Source: Variovorax sp. HW608 (lineage in GTDB: Bacteria; Pseudomonadota; Gammaproteobacteria; Burkholderiales; Burkholderiaceae_C). From it: a stretch of DNA of 64,000 nucleotides. The stretch spans positions 2,108,001 to 2,172,000 of the forward strand of contig NZ_LT607803.1 in NCBI RefSeq assembly GCF_900090195.1, written 5' to 3'. The position numbers and the translations under genes are program-made. Under the pieces are notes generated by a model. The model saw only the letters and a list, made by a program, of their open reading frames with translations. It ran no database searches and was not told the origin of the DNA. This document shows positions 59,634 to 64,000 of this stretch, one piece after another (the first letter of the stretch is position 1; every line of letters begins with the position of its first letter).

Positions 59634-61589
59634 TCAGGGCAGCACCGTGATGCGCGGGATCGCCATCGCCGGCAGCGACGGGTCATAGGCCGCCTTCGGC
59701 GCCTTGTAGCCGCCGCTCAGGTAGGCGGTCAGCGCATCGATGTCCTGCGCACCGCCGAGCGTGTTGGTGCCGCCCAGCAGCACGGTGAAGCCGTCGCCGC
59801 CCGTGGCCATGAAGTTGTTGACCGTCACCCGGTAGGTCCTGGTCGGGTTCTGCACCACGCCGTTGACCACGATGTTGTCCGCCGGACCCGACACCACCGG
59901 CGGCGTCACGGTCACGTCGGTGGGCGTCAGCGTCACGTTCGTGATCTTCGAGCACGCCGGCGCCGAGGCGCTCCATGCGTACTTCAGGCCGTTCGACGCC
60001 TGCATCACGCGCTGCGCCGTCTGGCCCTTGCAGCCGGTGAACTGCTGCTCGAGGAGATCCTTGAGCTGCTGCGCGGTCAGCGTCATCGTCACCAGGCTGT
60101 TGCCGAAGGGCTGCACGGTGAAGGCATTGCCGTAGGTCACGTTGTACGGGTAGGTGCCGGCCGCATTGACGAAGCCAGGGCTGCGCACGCCGCCGGCGTT
60201 CATGAACGCCATCACCGCGCCGCCGAGCGCCGCGGGCTGCGTGGCCTGCAGCTGCGCATCGGCGATCAGGCTGCCGGCGGGCATCTCGCCCGCGGCGTTG
60301 GCGGTGTTCGGCAGCGCGGTGGTGATGGTGCCGATCACCTGGTTCGCGAGCGGCGAGACCAGCGCGTTGTAGCTGGCGACCACATTCTTCACGCTCGGGT
60401 CGGCAGCGATCGCGTTGTTGATCGCGACGTCCGTGCGATCCACCAGCCGGTTCGTCGGCGACACCGACAGCACCTTGTGCGAGCGCGGATGCAGCGTGAT
60501 GTCGATGTCGGTCAGGATGCGGCCGAAGGCGCTGGCGCTCGTGACCGGCACCAGCCGGCCCACGCTGTTCGGCAGACCGGTCGGGCGCGGCGTGCTCACC
60601 GCCGCGCCGCTCGCGTTCTTCACGTCGAGCGTGTTCGCCGAGCAGTTGTAGGCCGCGTGCGTGTGGCCGCTGATGACCAGGTCCACCGCATCGTCGAGGT
60701 TCTTCACGATGCTGGCGATGTCGGAATCGGTGCCATCGGCGTTCTTGAGGTTGCCGTCGCAGCCGTTGATGTCGCCGACATTGGGGCTGGTCTGGAAGCC
60801 GCCCTGGTGCACCAGCACCACGATCGCCTTGACCCCCTGCGCGCGCAGGCGCGGCACCAGCGCATTCACGGTCTGCGCTTCATCGCGGAACTCCAGGCCG
60901 GCCACGCCCGTGGGCGTGACGATGCCCGGCGTGCCCTTCAGCGTCATGCCGATGAACGCGACCTTGGCGCCCTGGAAGCTCTTGATGCCGTAGGCGGGCA
61001 GCAGGGTGCGGCCGGTCGCGGTCTCGAAGACGTTGGCCGACAGCCACTTGAAGCGCGCGCCGTCGAAGGTGCCCGGCGCATTCGAGCCCAGCCCCTTGCA
61101 GCTGTTCGGATCAGGCACGCCGTTGGTGATCTTGCAGCCGCCGTTCTGCAGCCGGCGCAGTTCGGCCGAACCCTTGTCGAACTCGTGGTTGCCGACCGCG
61201 TTGAACTCGACGCCGATCCTGTTGAGCGTCTCGACCGCAGGCTCGTCGAAGAACAGCGCCGAGATCAGCGGCGACGCGCCGATGAAATCGCCCGCGCCCA
61301 CCACCACGCTGTTGACGTTCTGCGACTTCAGCCGCGCCACGTACGCGGCGAGGTACTCGGCACCGCCCACCGCGGGCCGCTGCGCCGCCGGCACCACCGT
61401 GTTGACACCGAAAGTGCCCGGCGATTGCAGGTTCCCGTGGTAGTCGTTGAAGCCGATGATCTTGACCTTGATCGGCTCGGGAGGGCCGCGGTGGTCGTCA
61501 TTCTGCGCGTGCGCCGGGGTGTACATCGGTCCGATGCCTGCGGCGACCATCGTCAGCGCGCAAAGAAGCGAGAAGCGGTGTTTCGACAT
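59634..61589 (-). CDS. Secreted 5'-nucleotidase/2',3'-cyclic phosphodiesterase (UshA family)
   Basis: The protein has 651 residues. The signal peptide is about 1-29. The N-terminal metallophosphatase domain has dimetal motifs FNDYHGNLQ (about 46-54), GAGDFIGASPL (about 97-107), VGNHEFDKG (about 129-137), VLVHQGG (about 260-266) and SGHTHAAYN (about 312-320). The C-terminal 5'-nucleotidase domain (about 380-640) contains NAGGVRSPGF, SLIADAQLQA and VTVNNFMATGGDGFTVL, the substrate-binding part. It dephosphorylates nucleotides in the periplasm. The TPR/trypsin-like gene starts 11 bases after its start-side neighbour sequence ends, so the two may be co-transcribed. Confidence 0.92.
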   Translation of the reverse strand: MSKHRFSLLCALTMVAAGIGPMYTPAHAQNDDHRGPPEPIKVKIIGFNDYHGNLQSPGTFGVNTVVPAAQRPAVGGAEYLAAYVARLKSQNVNSVVVGAGDFIGASPLISALFFDEPAVETLNRIGVEFNAVGNHEFDKGSAELRRLQNGGCKITNGVPDPNSCKGLGSNAPGTFDGARFKWLSANVFETATGRTLLPAYGIKSFQGAKVAFIGMTLKGTPGIVTPTGVAGLEFRDEAQTVNALVPRLRAQGVKAIVVLVHQGGFQTSPNVGDINGCDGNLKNADGTDSDIASIVKNLDDAVDLVISGHTHAAYNCSANTLDVKNASGAAVSTPRPTGLPNSVGRLVPVTSASAFGRILTDIDITLHPRSHKVLSVSPTNRLVDRTDVAINNAIAADPSVKNVVASYNALVSPLANQVIGTITTALPNTANAAGEMPAGSLIADAQLQATQPAALGGAVMAFMNAGGVRSPGFVNAAGTYPYNVTYGNAFTVQPFGNSLVTMTLTAQQLKDLLEQQFTGCKGQTAQRVMQASNGLKYAWSASAPACSKITNVTLTPTDVTVTPPVVSGPADNIVVNGVVQNPTRTYRVTVNNFMATGGDGFTVLLGGTNTLGGAQDIDALTAYLSGGYKAPKAAYDPSLPAMAIPRITVLP

Positions 61590-61705
61590 GAGTTGCCCTC
61601 CGGGTCATTGATGGAATTCGGGATTGGTCGTGAGCAGCACGCGAGGCGCTCACGCGCGGGCAAACTATCGGGGCCGAAGGTGACGCTGCGGTGACGCCGA
61701 GGGCC

Positions 61706-62716
61706 CTAGGCGAGGATCGCGACGATGCGCGCGAGCGACCAGTAGGCGGCCATCGTCCCGATGGCATAGAGCGACGCGCGGCGCGCCAGCGGCACGATGG
61801 GCATGTTCCGCACCGCGCGATAGACCACCCACGCCGCGGCCACCGTCATGAGCTGGCCGATCTCCACGCCGACGTTGAAGGTGAGCAGCGCGACCCAGAG
61901 GTCCTTGTCGGGCAGGCCGATTTCCTTCAGCGCACCCGCGAAGCCGAGCCCGTGCACCAGCCCGAAAAGAAAGGCCACCAGCGCCGGCCATCGGCGCGCG
62001 AGCGTCTGCCGATCGCGCAGCGCCTCGCCGGCCACCAGCATGATCGAGAGCGCGATGGTCGCTTCCACCGGTGGCGGCCGCAGCGTGAGCAGGCCCAGCG
62101 CGCTGCTGGCCAGCGTGATGCTGTGGGCGGCCGTGAAGGCCGTGATGGTCCACAGCAGCCGGCGGTTGAAGCCCACGAGGAACAGCAGGCCCATCACGAA
62201 CATCAGGTGGTCCCAGCCCGTGAGGATGTGCTCGATGCCGAGCACGGTGTAGGCGGACGCGATCTCCCAGCGGCTTCGCTTGTCGTCCGCCGAGCCGTAG
62301 AGATGCACCGTCGGCTGCCCGGCGGTGAGCGTGTACACGCGCGACTGGCCGTCCTGCCAGGTGATCTTCACGAGTGCCGCCGAGTAGCGCTTGCCGACGC
62401 CGTCGAGCGACAGCGGCCCGGTGAGGCCGGCCTCGCCGCAATGCAGCGCGTTCGCGTCGTCGGCGCGGCAGCCTTCGGGCCACGCGGGTGTGAGGTCCTC
62501 GGTCCCCGCGCGCCGGTCGGTCGCGGTCCACTGCCAGATGAACTCGCCGCGCGAGACTTCGCGCAGCTCCATCTCGGCGATGCTCATCTCGTGCGCATGC
62601 GCCGTCACCGCGACGAGCGCGAGCGCCGCGAGGATGAGCCGCGCGGCCGCTCCGGAGGCGAATCCCGAAGCGCCGCTGCGCGAGGGTAGTCCGATCAGCC
62701 GACGAAGCCAGGCCAT
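61706..62716 (-). CDS. HupE/UreJ-like integral membrane protein
   Basis: The protein has 336 residues. An N-terminal signal helix (about 22-42) follows a basic start, then an extracytoplasmic domain of about 130 residues (WQWTATDRRAGTEDLTPAWP). Seven or so helices follow, with the HupE/UreJ signatures GWDHLMFVMGLLFLVG (about 178-193), AFTAAHSITLASSALG (about 203-218), LFGLVHGLGFAGALKEIGLP (about 254-273) and FNVGVEIGQLMTVA. HupE/UreJ proteins transport nickel or cobalt, but the extracytoplasmic-domain variants here, next to a PpiC-type isomerase, form a separate clade with no proven metal role. A 49-bp repeat is embedded in its first codons (62634-62682). Confidence 0.85.
   Translation of the reverse strand: MAWLRRLIGLPSRSGASGFASGAAARLILAALALVAVTAHAHEMSIAEMELREVSRGEFIWQWTATDRRAGTEDLTPAWPEGCRADDANALHCGEAGLTGPLSLDGVGKRYSAALVKITWQDGQSRVYTLTAGQPTVHLYGSADDKRSRWEIASAYTVLGIEHILTGWDHLMFVMGLLFLVGFNRRLLWTITAFTAAHSITLASSALGLLTLRPPPVEATIALSIMLVAGEALRDRQTLARRWPALVAFLFGLVHGLGFAGALKEIGLPDKDLWVALLTFNVGVEIGQLMTVAAAWVVYRAVRNMPIVPLARRASLYAIGTMAAYWSLARIVAILA
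62634..62682 (+). repeat. 49-bp dispersed repeat, copy 2
   Basis: This stretch is identical to 1777-1825 (inverted orientation) except for one base. It lies inside the N-terminal coding part of the HupE-like gene and, read leftward, encodes the residues SRSGASGFASGAAARL just before the hydrophobic signal helix. Insertion here lengthens the basic n-region without breaking the frame. Confidence 0.7.
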
Positions 62717-63525
62717 CACGGCTTCGCGCCCTCGTAGCGGATGCTGTACTTGCGCGCCAGCGTGCGCACGGCCGCGGTGCGCTGATCGGCCAGCGTCGCA
62801 TCGGTCCAGTCCTGCAGCACCACGCCGTGCAGCCTCTCGAAGTCGGCCGGCTTCGCGGGCGTGACCGCATCGAGCCGGATCGCGCGCAGGCCGTCCCGGG
62901 TCGGAAGGGCGAGCCACTGGCCCGGCTTTGCGGCCTCGAGTGCCGCGACGAAGTCCGCGCCGTAGCTTTGCTCGAGGTTCGCGCGCGGGCGGCCCTTGAA
63001 GACCCGCAGGCCCGCCTTGGCATCGCCGGGCGTGCCGGTGTTCAATGCGCCTACGAACCCGCGCAGCGCCGCCTCGGTCGTGTCCGGCGAGACCACCGCT
63101 TCCTCGAAGTCGTAGCGCGCGGGCTCGTCGTACTTCGCGCGCTTGCGCTCGAACCAGTCGCGCAGCACCTTCTCGTCGATCGGCGGCAGCTTGACGCCGG
63201 CATCGACCACGCTGAGCGCCTTGAAGATCACGCGCTCGCGGATCGCCGGGTCGCCCTGGTCCACGCGCAGCGCGAGGCCCTCGCGGTAGAGCACCTCGTT
63301 GTCGACCCAGCGCTCGCGCAGCGTCTTGAGTTCATCCGCGTTCGGCTCGCGGCCGCGCGACGCGGCGAAGAGGCGGCGGGCCTCCTCGTCGACCTCCGCG
63401 CCGACGACGATGGTGTGCGGGTCGTCCTCGCGGGAGACCAGGTAGTGGTCCACCGCGAAGAGCGCCGCGCCGAGCAGCACGAAGTGAAGCAGCGGTTCGC
63501 GCAGCCAGCCGGGCGTGTTTGCCAT
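62716..63525 (-). CDS. PpiC-type peptidyl-prolyl cis-trans isomerase, membrane-anchored
   Basis: The protein has 269 residues. A membrane anchor (LLHFVLLGAALFAVDHYLV, about 11-29) is followed by a SurA-N-like helical part (VDEEARRLFAASRGREPNADELKTLRERWVDNEVLYREGLAL, given in part). A parvulin-like C-terminal half contains YDFEEAVVSPDTTEAALRGF and QSYGADFVAALEAAKPGQW. Its ATG and the HupE-like gene overlap (TGATG), and only 16 bases separate it from the end of the next secreted protein. It probably helps fold the two envelope proteins encoded beside it. Confidence 0.85.
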   Translation of the reverse strand: MANTPGWLREPLLHFVLLGAALFAVDHYLVSREDDPHTIVVGAEVDEEARRLFAASRGREPNADELKTLRERWVDNEVLYREGLALRVDQGDPAIRERVIFKALSVVDAGVKLPPIDEKVLRDWFERKRAKYDEPARYDFEEAVVSPDTTEAALRGFVGALNTGTPGDAKAGLRVFKGRPRANLEQSYGADFVAALEAAKPGQWLALPTRDGLRAIRLDAVTPAKPADFERLHGVVLQDWTDATLADQRTAAVRTLARKYSIRYEGAKP

Positions 63526-63541
63526 GCCTGTGTGCCACTCC

Positions 63542-64000
63542 CTACTTGACGCCGGCGACCGTCACCCCGCCGCGGACTTCGATATAGATCGGGTTGCTGT
63601 AGAACCAGAGGTCGGACCACGCGGCGACGTCGTAGCTCACGTACTTCTGGCCGTTGTTCACCGCGAGGTGATCGGGGCAGGCGGCGTCGTTGCACGGGAT
63701 CATCAGGTTCGCGACGTTGCTCGCATTGGTCGCGAGGTCGGGCAGCGGGTTGCCGTTGGCGTCGGTCTCGTGCGGCACGCTCGGCGGCATGTTGGTGCCG
63801 CGCAGGCGCAGGTACTGCGACGTGGTCACCGTGCCCGGCAGGCGGAAGACCATGCGGCGGAAGTCGCCCGGCGCGGTCTTCCAGTTCGCGCTGTTGAAGG
63901 TCTTGATGACCGCGGCCGTCGTGTTCTTGGCCGCCGCCGGCACGTTGGCGAGGTTCGGGTTCGTCAGCCAGTCGCGCGGCCATTCGCCGGCGTACTGCGA
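63542..64000 (-). CDS. C-terminal part of a secreted protein of unknown function
   Basis: The frame ends at 63542-63544 and continues past base 64000, so only about 152 residues are visible. They include WPRDWLTNPNLANVPAAAKN, TFNSANWKTAPGDFRRM, VTTSQYLRLRGTNMPPSVP and CNDAACPDHLAVNN, with a Cys pair that could form a disulfide. The position, directly before the PpiC-type isomerase and HupE-like genes, indicates an exported protein whose maturation they serve. The family is not recognised from this fragment, and the start is outside the window. Confidence 0.7.
   Translation of the reverse strand, partial: SQYAGEWPRDWLTNPNLANVPAAAKNTTAAVIKTFNSANWKTAPGDFRRMVFRLPGTVTTSQYLRLRGTNMPPSVPHETDANGNPLPDLATNASNVANLMIPCNDAACPDHLAVNNGQKYVSYDVAAWSDLWFYSNPIYIEVRGGVTVAGVK

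Overview
The window reads as a GC-rich betaproteobacterial chromosome, most likely order Burkholderiales, family Comamonadaceae, Variovorax-like. The reasons are the many Bug/TctC-type periplasmic receptors, solitary LysR, AraC and IclR regulators beside small catabolic operons, an H-NS paralogue, a lysine-rich histone-H1-like protein and an acidovorax/variovorax-style arrangement of divergent promoters. This placement is inferred from gene content, not from a marker gene. I saw no rRNA, tRNA, CRISPR array, complete insertion sequence or prophage. No stretch above 300 bases lacks a gene or recognisable gene remnant.

Layout. 1-1.4 kb: two isoprenylcysteine-methyltransferase-type membrane proteins flank a tandem-domain H-NS protein. 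1.5-6.8 kb: a minus-strand catabolic module (SMP-30 pseudogene, HisD/HpsN-like dehydrogenase, SDR, FAH-family hydrolase, then fused remnants of an epimerase and a Bug receptor) divergent from a LysR gene. 6.9-9.4 kb: an orphan 7TM-type sensor kinase and a DUF4337-like protein. 9.6-17 kb: a ribbon-helix-helix regulator followed by six genes homologous to hydrogenase-4/complex I (HyfB, C, E, F, large and small subunits). The large subunit has lost all Ni ligands, so this is an Ehr-type energy-converting complex and not a hydrogenase. 17-23.3 kb: small secreted proteins, an MFS transporter, a secreted hypothetical protein, a lipoprotein hydrolase and an AraC regulator. 23.4-26.6 kb: Bug receptor, ThDP enzyme and GlcG-like protein.

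26.6-41.5 kb is the most coherent block. A LysR regulator of Nac-like type sits between a leftward operon (aminotransferase, RraA-like, 2-hydroxyacid dehydrogenase, SDR, zinc alcohol dehydrogenase) and two rightward operons: biotin carboxyl carrier, biotin carboxylase, PxpB, PxpC, a degenerate carrier and PxpA; then an SDR with a polar-amino-acid ABC transporter. All three promoters carry the same ATAAG-N5-CTTAT-type box at about -64 with closely similar -35 and -10 elements, so they look like one local regulon for uptake and opening of a lactam/amide such as 5-oxoproline, or a related urea-carboxylase-like reaction.

41.5-50.4 kb: histone-like protein behind an 11-bp-arm palindrome, a small protein, an NmrA-type gene broken by one in-frame stop, a GlxA-type regulator, phosphocholine-type phospholipase C, a methyltransferase, a secreted lactonase-like propeller with two GntR-type operators, and a PspC/SHOCT protein. 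49.6-55.7 kb: an IclR regulator divergent from amidohydrolase, two Bug receptors, a CoA-transferase and a citryl-CoA-lyase-like protein, a plausible complete uptake-to-acetyl-CoA pathway. 55.7-64 kb: YbgF-like TPR protein, uracil-DNA-glycosylase-family protein, type-I substrate-binding protein, TPR plus inactive-trypsin-like protein, 5'-nucleotidase, HupE/UreJ-like membrane protein, PpiC-type isomerase and the end of a secreted protein. A 49-bp near-identical repeat links 1.8 kb and 62.6 kb.
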